Shown here piece by piece: positions 46,048 through 58,642 of a stretch of 64,000 nucleotides of DNA. How positions within the stretch are numbered: position 1 is the first letter of the stretch; each line of letters begins with the position of its first letter. The stretch is from Bilabrum cf. latius (Eukaryota; Bigyra: Bicosoecida; Bigyra; Bicosoecida), in assembly GCA_965178125.1 (NCBI GenBank), contig OZ237759.1:744001-808000 (forward strand), read 5' to 3'. The position numbers were made by a program, and so were the translations under genes. Below the pieces are notes generated by a model, which was not told the origin of the DNA, did not search any database, and saw only the letters and a program-made list of their open reading frames with translations.

Positions 46048-49000
46048 TCAGCTGCCGCAGTTCAGGCACCCCTCCTCCTCCTCCTCGAGCCCAGCAGACT
46101 TGGCTCCTCCAATCCGCACCTGCCTGGCAAGGTTGGCCAGCAGGTCGTCCCCGTCCTCCTCCTCGGCAGCAGCCGCGGCGCCAAAGGCGAAGCGGGACTT
46201 GGCCGCAGCGGCGGGCGGTGCCACCGCCGCTGCTGCCTCCGTGGAAGCGCCCGAAGACGCGCCGCTGGAGGCCGCAGCAGGGGTTAGCTTGGCTCCAGCG
46301 GGGGCCCCCACGTTGCCGGAGAGCGCCCTCAGGGCAGGGGAAGAGCCCGCAGAGGCCTTGCTTGGGGAGGCCTCGGCTGCCTCCGCGGCGGCGGCGCCGC
46401 CCTTCGCTGCCTCTGCCTTGCCGGCATCGTCAGCGACCTTCTTGTCGGCCTTGGCCGTGTCCACGGTGAACTGGATGGCATGTGCCTTGGGCTTGGTGCG
46501 CAGGTAGTACATGCCGGTCTTGAGGCCGGACTTCCAGGCGTGGAAGTGCATGGATGTCAGCTTGCGGATGGTGGGCGCGCCCATGTGAATGTTGAGGCTC
46601 TGGCTCTGGCAGATGTACGCCCCGCGGTCCGCGGCCATGTCGATGATGACCCTCTGCTTGATCTCCCACACGGTCTTGTACAGGGCCTTGAGCTCTGCAG
46701 GGATCTCGCTGACGGCCTGGATGCTGCCCCGGTCCCGCATGATCTGGTTGCGGATGCCCTTGGTCCACAGCCCGCGCTCCACGAGGTCGCGCAGCATGTG
46801 CTTGTTCACGATCGTGAATTCGCCGGCCAGCACGCGCCTCGAGTAGATGTTGGAAGTGAACGGCTCGATCCCCTCGTTGTTCCCCATGATCTGGGCGGTG
46901 GATGCCGTGGGCATGGGGGCCACCATGAGCGAGTTGCGGATGCCCGTCTTGACGACCTCTGCCTTGAGCCCGTCCCAGTCGAACCTCGAGGACGGCTTGA
47001 CTCCCCACATGTCGAACTGCAGGCGGCCCTCGGAGGCCGGGCTGCCCTCGAAGGTCTCGTACGGGCCCTCCCTCTGGGCGATCTCGTTCGAGGCGCTCAC
47101 GGCGCCGAAGTAGATTGCCTCAAAGATGTCCTTGTTGAGCTGGCGGGCCGCGGGCGAGTCGAAGGGCAGGCGCATGAGGCACATAGCGTCGGCGAGCCCC
47201 TGCACACCGATGCCGATGGGGCGGTGGCGCATGTTGGAGCGGCGGGCCTCCTCCACGGGGTAGTAGTTCACGTCGATGACCTTGTTCAGGTTGCGGGTCA
47301 CCACCTTGGTGATGCGCACGAGCTCCTCGAAGTCGAACTCGCGGGAGGTCACCTGACCCTTGTCGTCCTTGGACACCCGGACGAACATGGGGAGCGCGAT
47401 GGAGGCAAGGTTGCACACCGCCACCTCATCGGGAGACGTGTACTCTAGGATCTCCGTGCACAAGTTGCTGCTCTTGATCGTGCCCAGGTTCTGCTGGTTG
47501 CTCTTGGCGTTGCATGCGTCCTTGTACAGCATGTAGGGAGTCCCGGTCTCGATCTGGCTCTGCAGGATGGCGAACCAGAGCTTCTGGGCCTTGACCGTGC
47601 GCCTGGCCTTGCCGTCCCTCTCGTACTTGGTGTAGAGCGCCTCGAACTCGGCGCCGTGGCAGTCGGCCAGGCCGGGGGCCTCGTTGGGGCAGAAGGTGGA
47701 CCAGTCCCCGTTGCTCTCCACCCTCTTCATGAACAGGTCAGGCACCCACATGGCGTAGAAGAGGTCCCTGGCCCTGGCCTCCTCCTTCCCGTGGTTCTTC
47801 TTGAGCTCCAGGAACTCGAACACGTCATCGTGCCACGGCTCCAGGTAGATGGCGAAGCTGCCCTTGCGCTTGCCTCCGCCCTGGTCCACGTACCTTGCCG
47901 TGTCGTTGAACACGCGCAGCATGGGGACGATGCCGTTGGAGGAGCCGTTGGTGCCGCCGATGTACGACCCGGTGGCGCGGATGTTGTGGATGGAGAGACC
48001 GATCCCGCCCGCGAACTTGGAGATGCTGGCGCACTGCTTGAGCGTGTCGTAGATCCCGTCGATGGAGTCGCCCTTCATGGTGAGCAGGAAGCAGCTGCTC
48101 AGCTGGGGCCGGGGGGTGCCGCTGTTGAACAGGGTTGGGGTGGCGTGCGTGAAGAACTTCTGGCTCATGAGGTCATACGTCTCGAAGGCAGAGTCCAGGT
48201 CCTCCCCGTGGATGCCCAGGGCCACTCGCATGAAGAGGTGCTGCGGGCGCTCGCTGATGATGCCGTCCATCTTGAGCAGGTAGGAGCGCTCGAGGGTCTT
48301 GAACCCGAAGTAGTCGAACCTGCAATACCAATGGAAAAAGAGATATCGTTGCACGATGGGAAGTGGGGAAGTTGGGGGACCGGGTGTTTCAGTGTCAGCC
48401 GGCGAGGGCTCCTCTGCGACCAACGCGTCACCGCGAAGGAGACTAGAGGGGAGAAAACGCTTCTCTTCTTGGCACAAATATGCAGCTGTCCGCAAGCGCA
48501 AACCCAATCAATCTCGAAATATACGCATTAATCTCACTCGAAGTCCCTCTTGTAGTTGATGGCCTCCTGGATGCGATTGGCGTTCGCCATAACGACAGCG
48601 TGCACCGAATCCGAGATTAGGGGCGCCGGGCGGCCCGTGCTGGGGTGCTTGTAGTCGTGCATCGTGTCGATCAACTTCGAAAAGTTCGTCTCGGTCATCT
48701 TGTGCAGGTTGCTGATGCTGATGCGCGCAGCCAGGATGCTGAAATCCGGGTGCTGGGTGGCATGGTACGCCGCTGCGATGTCGTGAGACTTGTGGGGCAA
48801 CTATACGATATCTGGCATGCACCCGATAGCGGACCCAGAACAACTTCGAATGTAAGCCCAGCCCAACAGTATCAGCCCGTGGGCGGTGGCTGTGGCTGTC
48901 TGATGCAGCGGCGGCGCGTGCGCCCCATCATTCGAAAATCTACTAGACTGATGTCCAGTCACGTAGCGCACAACACCACGAATCAATCCCTAGCGCACGA

Positions 49001-49390
49001 CATGCCGTCAATCAATACAAATTCCTAGCATCCTGCGTGCTGCCGCACGCTACTTGCAGAGCAAGGAGGTGATGAATTGGGAAGACGGATCTCACCTGTC
49101 TCAGCAGCAAGCTCATCGAGCTCCGACGTGGTCACGCCCTTATATACCCCCTGGATCACCTTCATGGTGATCTTTACCTACGATACGGAAGATATACGGC
49201 CGAGCAGGGTCGGTGTGGGATACATGCACGAAACGACGTGGCGAAGGGCCAAAAAATTCAAACGGGCTCAGTTTGACCTTACGGGGTCAACATGGCGAGA
49301 ATCCAGTCCGTAGCAGAGCTTCCGAATGCGAGAAGTGATCTTGTCGAACATGATCTCTTCTTTGTGACCGTTGCGCTTGATGACGTACAT
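46048..49390 (-). CDS. RRM1: Ribonucleoside-diphosphate reductase large subunit (class I)
   Basis: Four exons: 49390-49283, 49171-49096, 48772-48538 and 48319-46048. Introns of 111, 323 and 217 bp all have GT-AG ends and keep the frame, giving 896 aa. The enzyme makes dNDPs from NDPs for DNA replication. The ATP-cone starts [18 protein letters not shown]. The catalytic barrel has the redox Cys in [11 protein letters not shown], the radical-site [11 protein letters not shown], the paired [11 protein letters not shown], and PMPTAST. After the core is an extra Ala/Ser-rich linker of about 100 residues, then an acidic patch and the swivelling C-terminal redox motif CLNCGS. No TAG occurs in all 896 codons. 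Sequence just upstream of the ATG is preceded by a possible acceptor (TATCGCAG at about 49469), so a short N-terminal extension from another exon is possible. Confidence 0.95.
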
Positions 49391-50100
49391 CGGACCGGCA
49401 GGAGAATCAGAGCCAGAGGCTTCACGCTTGAGCCCTTTGACAGGCGTCGATGATGCTGTTGCTGCCTGCGATACATAAAATCAGAAGCAGACAGAGGCTG
49501 CATACATACTAACGTAACATGCTCTGCTGCACGAGTGCCGAATTCCCCTCACCATTGTGCCTGAATTTGCTTCGCGAATGCGTCGGGAAATTCAAGCTGC
49601 ACCTGTTTACGGAACCTGCCAGCGAACGCCGCGCATTCGGGATCGGATCAAATTTGAAGCAGAAACGAGTCGAATCATCAGCGATGATGCAGCTGGCAGC
49701 GTCGGAGCTTGAAAAAGTATGTTCTCATAGAAACTATTCCTGTTTCCTCTTGCTGTGTGTGTCTGCTAGCGATGCTTAGCCAGCAGCTCACTGGCAGGAG
49801 CTGATGGCTGGCAGATGCTACCCACAGATTTTGCATAGTCGTTGACTCTAGGGCCCATTCCGTGATACCAATGCGCACTAATCATCATTTAACGCTCCTG
49901 TTCGGGCACCTGCAGAATCGCTGCTGCTCCGCCTCACCCGCCCAACGACAACAGCAGTCGTCGTCCAGGTCGTCATGCCTTCCCTCATCGCTCACATCAC
50001 CGCGTGATATCATTGAAGCTACTATTCCCCAATCTTAAAGCGATAACTCCCTGTTTGCCTCGATCTCAGCGCAAAAAGCGTCGCCGGAGTCGTCGAACAT
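49391..50100. promoter_or_regulatory. Divergent region between RNR and a large plus-strand gene
   Basis: The 710 bp separating the two start codons must hold both promoters. A plus-strand ORF from 49519 ends with a good donor (GAAAAA|GTATGT at 49717) and an acceptor CTCAG lies at 50065-50069, so a spliced 5' exon for a plus-strand transcript is conceivable. Splicing there would lead into a frame that stops at a nearby TAA, so I do not annotate it. Confidence 0.4.
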
Positions 50101-53100
50101 ATGACTTCAACATGCATGTGCATGAGAGACGTCCGTGCACGGCGTCTGAACGATGCCTATGCCATGTATTTTAAACAGAACTACATCCTAGACCAGTTCA
50201 CATTGACCTGTGGCTTAATCTTCACCCAGAAGACGAGTATCTGCTGCATAATGCGTTGTTCCGGCTTTTCAGTTGAGGATCGGATCAATATGCTGATGCA
50301 CTTTGGTGGCGTTTCTGCAACTCCTGTCACTGTTACGCGTTCGATAGAACTGTTTCCATTGCCATCTGCTTTTGAGACTGGATTGTGCTCGTTCCATCAC
50401 TTTGGAGTGGAATCAAGTCGAATAGTCACCAAAGTCGGCGAACTATCAATAGTACCGGCCAAACTGCAACAGGAGCTCGTGTCACAGCGGCTGAAGGGTG
50501 TATACCATCGCATGGCCGACACAAAACATCATACTACTGCTTATGTTCCAGAAGGTCCTTGGAAGCTTGCTGGTGAGCTCAGTCCAAGTCCTACCACGGA
50601 TGGAACGCAAGCCGGCGAGCTGTTGCAAGCATCAGCGGCGCGGGACGAAACAGTACATCCTAGCTCCGGCAAGAACGCAAGTGAAGCTCATAGATCAAAT
50701 TCCCCAAATGCTTCGAGTCGAAATGCTGCATAGCCTCCGTTTCTGATCGAGGAGATTGACAGCGCTGCTGCTCAGGTGCATGCAAGGCTGCTGCGCAAGG
50801 CTGGCGCGAGCAGGACCGGCGATGCATCTTCTTTAAAGTCTAAGAGGATGCGATACGGCCAACACGAACCTGAACCATTCACTCGCGGTCAATTCAGCCT
50901 ATCAGTGGCTGGGCAAGGGGGAAGACGGGCCTCGAGCGGGCAACTGCTAGCGGCCCTTGGTCCCGGCCGGGGGGCTGCTCATGCGTCTCCCTCAACCCCC
51001 TCTTTCACCAGGCAAGGGTCGGCCCGCACCCTGGCATCAGAAGAGGGGGAATATGATGGAGATGGTAACGTGTCTTCTATCGATTGCTCGGATGATGACG
51101 AAGATGATGCAGCATGCTATGGTGCTGGGCGAGACCGCAGCCCGGGGGCAAACCACGGCAGCACGGGAAGCGGGGCACGAGATCAGCGGCAAGGGGGCGG
51201 CAGGAGCAGAAGCAGGAGCAGAAGCAGGAGCTCGTATACCTCCAGACCGACAGGCTCGCCTCAGTCTGGGACGTCCTTGCGCCGGTCTAGATCGCGCTCG
51301 TCACACTCGCCGACGCAATCACCCACAGGATCTGCGAGCGCCAAGAGCAGGGACGTGTCTCCATCCTCGGGGTCGTCTAGCACAAGGGGTGGCCAAACTG
51401 GCGCCAGATCCCCGCTGCGGCGCCAGGCCTAGGCCTTCAACGACCAGGAAGGAATGCCCCAAGTGGCTAACTCGGTCGATCACACGCAAGGGACTCAGCT
51501 GCCTTCATCCGCGGCCGACAAAGCGACCTGCTCGGGCACGGGGAACTCCGGCTCCGAATCGGCGAGCCCCAGCAGTTGCGATAATGACGAGTGCAATGGT
51601 ACTGTGGGCGTTGTGGGCATGGGTCTGGCCATCCGGCTGGGCTCACAGCCGGCCGTGCACCCAAGCCAGCTGGGGTCTCCTCTCGCTGGGTCTGATGCTG
51701 GCAGGGACGACGACGCCGATGCAGTGCCCATCGGGCCCATCAGCAGAGGCAGCGCTGCAAGCCCAGTGCAGTGGGACTGTCCAGTGCGTGTGTCTACGGA
51801 GGCACTGTCCCCGAAGAACAAGGAGGGTGCATTGCATGGCAGTGCCGATCGAAGGCTATGGTCGGAGAGCCGTGCCCCGGACGGAGAGACCCCGATGACG
51901 AGCATGCCCGCTGCCCCCAGCGAGTCGGGAGGGGGCACGATCAGGTCCAGGACAGGCACCACCATCGCCGCTGGGACCGGCCTCAAGAGCGGGCGGTTTT
52001 TCGCGAGAGAGCCCAGGGCCGAGTCCCCTTGGAGCCGAGGCAGCGGGACAGAGACGGACACGACTGAGATGTCCGGGCTGTACCCCGGGGGATGGGGGAC
52101 CTCTGGCAGGGAACAAGGTGACAGTCGAGGGGCAGAGCAACACGGCTCCGAGTTTGTGGAGGAGCATATTTGTGTGACGAGTGTGCTGGACTATGGGTAC
52201 GGGGACGGCGACTCCAGAGGGCCAGTGGAGGAGGAGGACGGTGATAGCGTGCGCTTTGTCCAGTCGTGGGTCACCAATGACGCAGATATGTCGGAGGGTG
52301 CGCATTCAAGGCAGGAGGATCTCGGTCGCAGCGAAGCCCACTCGAGATAGGAAGGCTTGGATCGCGGCTACAACGATCCCACTCGGGGCCGACAGCTCGT
52401 GGACCACACGGCAGAACAGGGCATCGGCCATGGTGCAGATGAGGTACACCAAGACTTGGGAGTGACTGGCGACAGCTACACCACGGGCCCAAGCTTCGTG
52501 ACGAGTGCCAACGATGGTGACACACTGAACACAGCCGGGACCTCGCTTATTGAGAAAAGAGCATTGCACTGCAGCGGGACCGGTAAGGACGACATGGAAC
52601 ATCAGCCGGGGAAGAAGTGCCTTCCCGAGTTGTCTCTCGGGTTCCTTTGGGCCGGGCAGAGGGGAAATGCAGGAGAGCGATGTGACGAGTGGGCCTCCCC
52701 CATCGGTGCGAGTGGGAGTGGCCAAACAGGCGGCGAGTTCGGGCCGCACTCGCCCGGTAGCGGCAGCCAAGGGGGCTCAGGGGCAGGGAACAGCAGCCAT
52801 GGGGCCATGGCCGCCCTGCAGCACGCCGTGGATCGGATGGCTCACGGCAGCGACATCGAAGGCAAGCAGGGGTAGACTGACTGCAGCCCTGGAGCGCGCA
52901 GCGGCGCTGGGAAATTGGGTCCTTTCAGGGGTGCGCACGCGGGTTTACCCACTCTCGCCTCTGCCCTAGAGGTGTTTCGCCTCTTTGCCCAGGTGGGCGC
53001 CGGATCTTCCACCGAGCAGGCGCTCATGTCCGTCCTCGGCCTCCTGCGGCGGCCCAGGGTGGCTCACAGTGTGACGAGTGATGTATGCACGAGAGAGGAG

Positions 53101-55596
53101 GACAACGTCCAGATGGAGCGACAGCTGGACAGCACAGGAGGAGAACCGGAAGTCGTCTGGTCGAGCGAGGGCTCGCCAGACGCTGAGTTGCTGGGCGTGG
53201 CAGCAGCATACGAGGTGGCATGCACCGTGGGCAGCGTCACACTCAAAGCGGCCGTGGCGGATGCGCTGCTGGGCACAGTGTGCGGGGCTGATAGTGCCGC
53301 CCCCCTGCCAGGCGCAGTGCACTGCGGTGCATTCGCCGGCCCGTCCACCGGCTCGCCTCCTGCCGCAGTGCACTGCGGTGCATTCGCCGGCCCGTCCACC
53401 GGCTCGCCTCCTGCGGCTCCCTTGGACCATTCCGCGGATTCCGTGGCCGAGACTCTTGGCGGCCCGGTGGCATGTTCCCGCAACTTCCGATCCCATGGCG
53501 ATGCCCCGCTCCAGGCACAGAGCTAGTGCAGTCCGCAGGGAACAAGAGGATCTCCGGTCGCGGAGGAGCTAATCAGCTCGCACTGCGACACCGTGGACGG
53601 CGCGTTCGCACAGTTCGCCAAGCAACACGCGCCTGCAGCGGAGCAACCGGGACCGGGGTGGCTGGCGAGAAGCAGCCAGCCGGGCTCCGCACGAACCCTG
53701 CAGGCCGGCTTCACGGCAGGTTGTGCCGCATAGGACAGCGAGGCCACGCATGGACCGAACCCAGGTGCAGCCATAGGCTCGATGGGGTGGGCTCGGCCGG
53801 CGTGGGAGGTGCCTGCGGTCGACCCCTATCAGTTCCGCGAGAGCCAGGAGGGCGGCAGGCCAGGCCACGTCCGGTACCAGCACCATTTGGCGCCTTGCCT
53901 GTTGGCCAGAGTGGTGGATCTGCAGGCGCACAGAGCTGGGAGGATGCAGGTGGAGGCGGCTCGGCGGGAGATGGAGGGGCAGCTCAGGAGGTACCTGAGG
54001 GGGCAGCAGGTGCACTGCACGCAAGTGCACTCAGACTCCGAGGGGGGCGTCAGTAGCAGCTGGTAGGCCGCTGCATGTACCCATCACCCAGCCGAGCATC
54101 ATCATCCCGCGGGTCACTACCAAGATGGGTATGCCAAAGGGAGAGGAGGCGAGCACGGTGGGATTCCCCCGGAGTACTCGTACGGCCAGTTCCAGGGAAC
54201 AGTAGCGAATGTTGACGATGACATCCACGCGGCAGACGAGGAGGCCATGCGGACGCTGGGTCTGAGCGGGGTAGCTGCCTCGATGGGGACGAAGGGAAGC
54301 GGCAGGGAGGGCACGGGGGCAGAGGGGAAGGGAAGCGGCAGAGAGGGCACGGGGGCAGAGGGGAAGCAAGGCAGCCGTAGCACCATCGATGGAGACGATC
54401 GAGACACGGGTCACGGGTACAGGGGGGGCATATCTGCTACCGATCCGCAGATGGACCGCTACGATCCATCGGTGCGGCACAATGGAGAATCGAGCGGGTC
54501 TCAAGGGAACGAACCAGGGAACAAACCAGGGAACAAATGGTTCCTGGCGGCTCGTGTACCTCCCCCCTGCGACACCGACGAGTCAACCAGCCAGGAAGAA
54601 CGCAAGGAGCAGCAGGACGGGCTAGACTGGAACGGGCATGACTCGGATAGGTCGATGCATGAAGCTACCCGCGGCGAGGGCATGATGGTGACCACTGTGG
54701 GGGGGACACGGGGACTGCTGCCCGTCTCACGCACCGGCATCGACCCGGCGACAGGGGGGCTGGTCATCGGAGGGCGCTTCCAGACAGCTCACGGGATGGG
54801 CAAGAGCGGTTGCAACCCCGTGCCAGCGGATGCTTGCAATCGCCCTGCAGTGTCAGACCCACGGCCACGGTGTGGCTCGGCCCCCGCTGGTACCAGCGGC
54901 GGCGGCCCGACCCATGCCCTGCGCCGCAGCTCCTTGGACCCGTTATCCTCCGGGGAGAGCTTGGGATCGCCAGGGCCCGCCAGGCTCTTCGGGCCCAGGA
55001 GGAACAGACAGGTCCTCGGGATGCAGTGTGACGAGCGAAGAGCCTCCTGTCTGCAGTGCCACCAGCTGCGGCTGCGGCTGCAGACCGTGCGTGCCACCCA
55101 CCGCGCGCGCGTCAGGGCACTGAAGCGGGATATGGGCGCGGCAGCAGAGGCCATAGAAGACCTCAGAATGGCACTTAGAGTGGCGCGCAGGCGACGAAGC
55201 AGCGGGAGCAAATCGGCGAAATAGGATACCAACGGAAAGGCCATGTCGGAGCCGGGACATGCCGGTGGGGCGAGATGCCATGGCGAAAGTATAAATTACG
55301 CCCAGCCCTCGTACCGACAGCCGGACGAGAACGAGGACGAAGAGGGGGAGGAGGGCGGTGAGCCGTTCGATGCCAAAGACGAGGCCATCGAGGAGCTGAG
55401 AGCCATGTGCGCATTCCTGCGCTCAGAGATTCGCGCCGAGCGTCGGGCGGCTAGGAAGAGAGAGAGGCTAGGCGCTCGCCTGCTGGCAGAGAACGCCGCT
55501 CACTTCGCGCTGCAGGAGCACCGGATGGCGACGGCGTGCCGAGCGCTGGTGCAGTGGGTCGCGCGGTCGGGCGATGCGAGCGAACAAGTCTGCTGA
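50101..55596 (+). CDS. Very large disordered Ser/Gly/Arg-rich protein (1831 aa)
   Basis: One frame is open from ATG 50101 to TGA at 55594-55596, crossing eight TAGs (50731, 51430, 52348, 52873, 53524, 53731, 54064, 55222). Six or more seemingly separate ORFs all share this frame. The first 200 residues look folded. An RS-type segment follows (about 51200-51300: SRSRSRSRSSYTSR, then RRSRSRSSHS), as in splicing factors, followed by mixed low complexity. Two internal duplications are visible: a 51-bp unit encoding AVHCGAFAGPSTGSPPA (53311-53412) and a GSGREGTGAEG unit (about 54298-54365). The C-terminal 110 residues are a basic helix. No enzyme domain is recognised. The first exon assignment is the least certain part. 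Confidence 0.72.
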
Positions 55597-55644
55597 CCGC
55601 TAATTATGCAGAATACTGCTATTCATACTGTCGATTCCTGCAAT

Positions 55645-56238
55645 TTATAAGCCATTGTCTTTCCCGCTGGTTCCGACCTCGAGCTCCAGCTCCCGGACCC
55701 GCCTCGACAGAATTTCCACGACTCGAACCAGGCGAGCCACGTCGTCCTGCGCCTTGTCTAACTGTGCAGCGAGTATTCTATTATCGGACCTAACCTAGCC
55801 TGTTTTCAGGTCCACGTGCTCTTTGATGCCGGCCACTTCGGACGTCACACGAGCCGCTAAGTCCTCTCCGGTGCCTCGAATCGCATCCTCCTGTCGGTCA
55901 AGCCGCTCGGTCATTCCGTTGATTTCGATCCTGTGCTAATCGATAGATGCGTCGTGCTCCGCAGCTCTGGTTCTCAGTCTGCTCACTACATCTCGCAACC
56001 TTGAGCCGCCATCGTCCAGAGGAGCCGCACTCTCGTGCGAGCGGGCGGTGGCTGAAAAGCCCGTTCGACTGAAGGCAGACGGTGACTACATAAAACTCCA
56101 CAGCAAATCCGCCCGATGTATTCCGGAGAACTTTTGCTATTCTGCGCGCCCACCCGATTGGAGGAGAAGCGAGTACGGCGTCACTATCCGGCTCCGAATC
56201 GCCGAAAAAGAGCCGTTCACATGACGACAACAATTCAT
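55645..56238 (-). CDS. Coiled-coil protein visible only with UAG as sense
   Basis: ATG at 56236-56238, after an in-frame TGA, opens 197 codons ending in TAA at 55645-55647, with TAGs at 56137, 56086, 55936 and 55795. The C-terminal 110 residues are a strong heptad pattern (RLRDVVSRLRTRAAEHDASID, then LERLDRQEDAIR and VVEILSRRVRELELEV), with TAG in two polar positions where Gln fits. The first 50 residues are of lower quality; an acceptor-like CTTCAG at about 56065 could instead join this coiled coil to another first exon. It is convergent with the large gene ending at 55596. This is one of two genes here that end in TAA. Confidence 0.72.
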
Positions 56239-56408
56239 CGATTCCCGATAGCTATGGCTGCATCAAGTAACGCTCTAAATCTTGCTCTGAAATACGCAGC
56301 ATTTAGTCTGTACACTATCGATTATCAGCTAGACGCTCACGCCCGCGCACACGCCACACACAAAACATAATCACGGCTTGGCCAAACACCCACCGCACCC
56401 TCTCCCCC

Positions 56409-58499
56409 TCACTGCCTCTCGCCACCGCCCCCCCGGCCCTGCTCGCCCTCTCTGAAGCCCTCCCAGTCCCCGGGCACCTCCACCACCCTGGCCTCCTCCT
56501 CCTCACCACTTACCCACGCCACCCTCCCGCCCCGGCCCCCCCTGCTGACGGGCCGCGCACCGGCAGGCGCGCCCATACCCCCCATCACAGGGGCCTGCGA
56601 CGGCCGGCTGGCACCCCCCACGCCGCTCCCACCCGCCTGTTTGCCCACCCCCTGCTCCGCCTCGATGACTGCCTCTGCCCTCCCGAGCCCCTTGTTCACG
56701 TAGACCGCCCTGGCCTCCGAGAAACCGGTGCTCTTAGCCTGCAGCTCGCTGAGCTTGTCCTGCAGCACCTGCTCGAACAGGGCGCGGTTCACCTGCGCGC
56801 CGCCCCGGCCGTACGCAGCGCCCTGCACACCCAGCATGAGCTTGGAGATGGCGCGCCCGCTCATCCCCTCCGTCAAACCCGCTACCTCCTCCCAGTACGC
56901 GTCCGTGAAATCGTCCCCCTCGATCGACAGCCGGGCAGCGGAGGGCCGCCCCAGCCCGAACAACACACCAGGTGCGTCCTTCCCCGCGTCCCTCACGTAC
57001 TCCTGAAAGTACTTCTTGAGGAGCGCCACCCTCTCCTGTTCCCCGGGCAGCTCGAAGTGCAGGGCCTCATCCACCCTGTCCCCCACGGCGCTGTCGAGGT
57101 CCTCGGGCCGGTTGGTCGCGAGGACCAGCATGATGTCCCGGGAGGCCTCTCCTGTCCTGGCCAGCACGGCATTCAGGGCGTTCCTCTGCTCCTCGCTCAT
57201 GCCCTGCCTCGCTCTCGAGCTCAAAAAGGCATCGGCCTCGTCGATGAACAGCAGCAGCCCGCGGCGGGTGGTGCTCGACCAGTCGAACAGCTTGTGCAGC
57301 TCGGTCACGGCCTCTCTGCCCAGCGGCCCCACGTCTCCGCCCGTCATGAGTGCATAGTCCATCCCGGAGCTGAGCGCGAGTCGCTTGGCGAGCATGGTCT
57401 TGCCAGTCCCCGGGGGTCCGTAGAACAGAGCGTGCCTGAACGGGGCGCCAAACTTGCGGGTGCTGGCAGTGGCCGCCGCCAGCTCCGTCACCCTTCGATC
57501 CAGAGACTTGTCGAGGATCACGCCGGAGATGCCCGTCTCGGCCGGAGGAGCCATGCCCAGCCTGCGCATCAGCATGCGCCTGATCCCGAAATGTCCGGCG
57601 GTGCGGGAGGTCTCGCGGACGAGCTGGGGCTTGAACAGACGTGCCTCCAGCACCCTGCGGGCCACCCTCGTTCCCTCCCGCATGCCGTAGATGCCGGCCG
57701 CCACCGCGGTCACGCCCAGCACCGCTGCGCCCATCTTCTCCCGGTCGCCCAGGAAGCCCCCCATCTGGGAGCCTAGGGAAGAGAAGAACGTTTGTACCGC
57801 TTCTTTGACTTGCTTGACGCGCTGCTCGCCCTTGAGCTGGATCTGCTTCGCGTAGATGTCCTCGTTCTGCCGCATCTCCTCGATGCGCCCAGCTGCCTCG
57901 GCGTTGGCGCGGGCGACGATGTTCTCGCGTTCCAGGGCGGCGCGATGCTCATCGGATCGCCGACGTTCTGCCTAAATCTATTCTTCAGTCTATCGTCTCA
58001 TGTGTTCTCGCTCCATAGCCGCAGCATTTTGCTGACGAACAAGCTCCGCGTTGCGTTTCCTTGCCATTTCATCTTCAAATTGCATTTGCTACCTCTTTGC
58101 TTGCATTCTTTCTTGTTCTAATTGCTACGATGGATGTGAATTGGATGACAGTCATAAAAATGCATGCGTTTCCTGGCACAGACGCAGACAAAGTCGACTG
58201 ATCCAGCAAGGACAGGGACCCCGTCTTGAGCGCCCTCGCTCTACTATATCACTCACTCTTGCCATTTGCATACGATGCTCCTCTGTTTTGCGCTACTCTT
58301 CATACTTTACACGTTCCATTGATACTTGGGCTTCAGCCTGCCTGGCCCGCGCGGTCTCTTGCTCCGTTTCATATTTCTTGTTCTTCAACGCCTGCTCCCT
58401 TCGGGACAGTTCAATCGCAGTCTTTGAGTTCCTTGATGATTCAAGCTATCTTGCGAACTTTGCTGCTCGTTCAAGGGCATCCGCATCAAAATTGGACAT
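56409..58499 (-). CDS. ATAD3: ATAD3-like mitochondrial AAA+ ATPase
   Basis: Exons 58499-58257 and 58124-56409 (132-bp intron, GTGAGT...GTAG) encode 652 aa. The N-terminus matches the family: FDADALERAAKFAR-Q-LESSR, a long charged coiled coil, then QLKGEQRVKQVKEAVQTF, a hydrophobic segment (AAVLGVTAVAAGIYG) and the conserved FKPQLVRETSR. The AAA+ module has Walker A GPPGTGKT, MTGGDVGPLGREAVTELHKLFDW, Walker B LLLFIDEADAF, and sensor LATNRPEDLDSAVGDR. Six TAGs (58446, 58293, 58089, 57990, 57978, 57972) all lie in the N-terminal coiled coil, where Gln is common. ATAD3 spans the mitochondrial inner membrane and organises nucleoids and cristae in animals and plants. The C-terminal 90 residues are disordered, Gly/Arg/Glu-rich and lineage-specific. 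Confidence 0.95.
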
Positions 58500-58642
58500 G
58501 AATCACGAGGCTCACGGATCGTGCCGTCGTGCGTGGTCCAGCCTGAAGCGCCACAGTGTACTGCATCCAATGCGGAGCCCCAAATTGTATCACATTTCTC
58601 GATTCGCCAGCATCAGAACATATTTTTGGGCCCTTGGTTGCG
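58500..58642. promoter_or_regulatory. Short bidirectional promoter, ATAD3 and the hexad-repeat membrane protein
   Basis: Only 143 bp separate the two divergent start codons, so the genes share a very small control region. No TATA box is evident. Confidence 0.45.
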
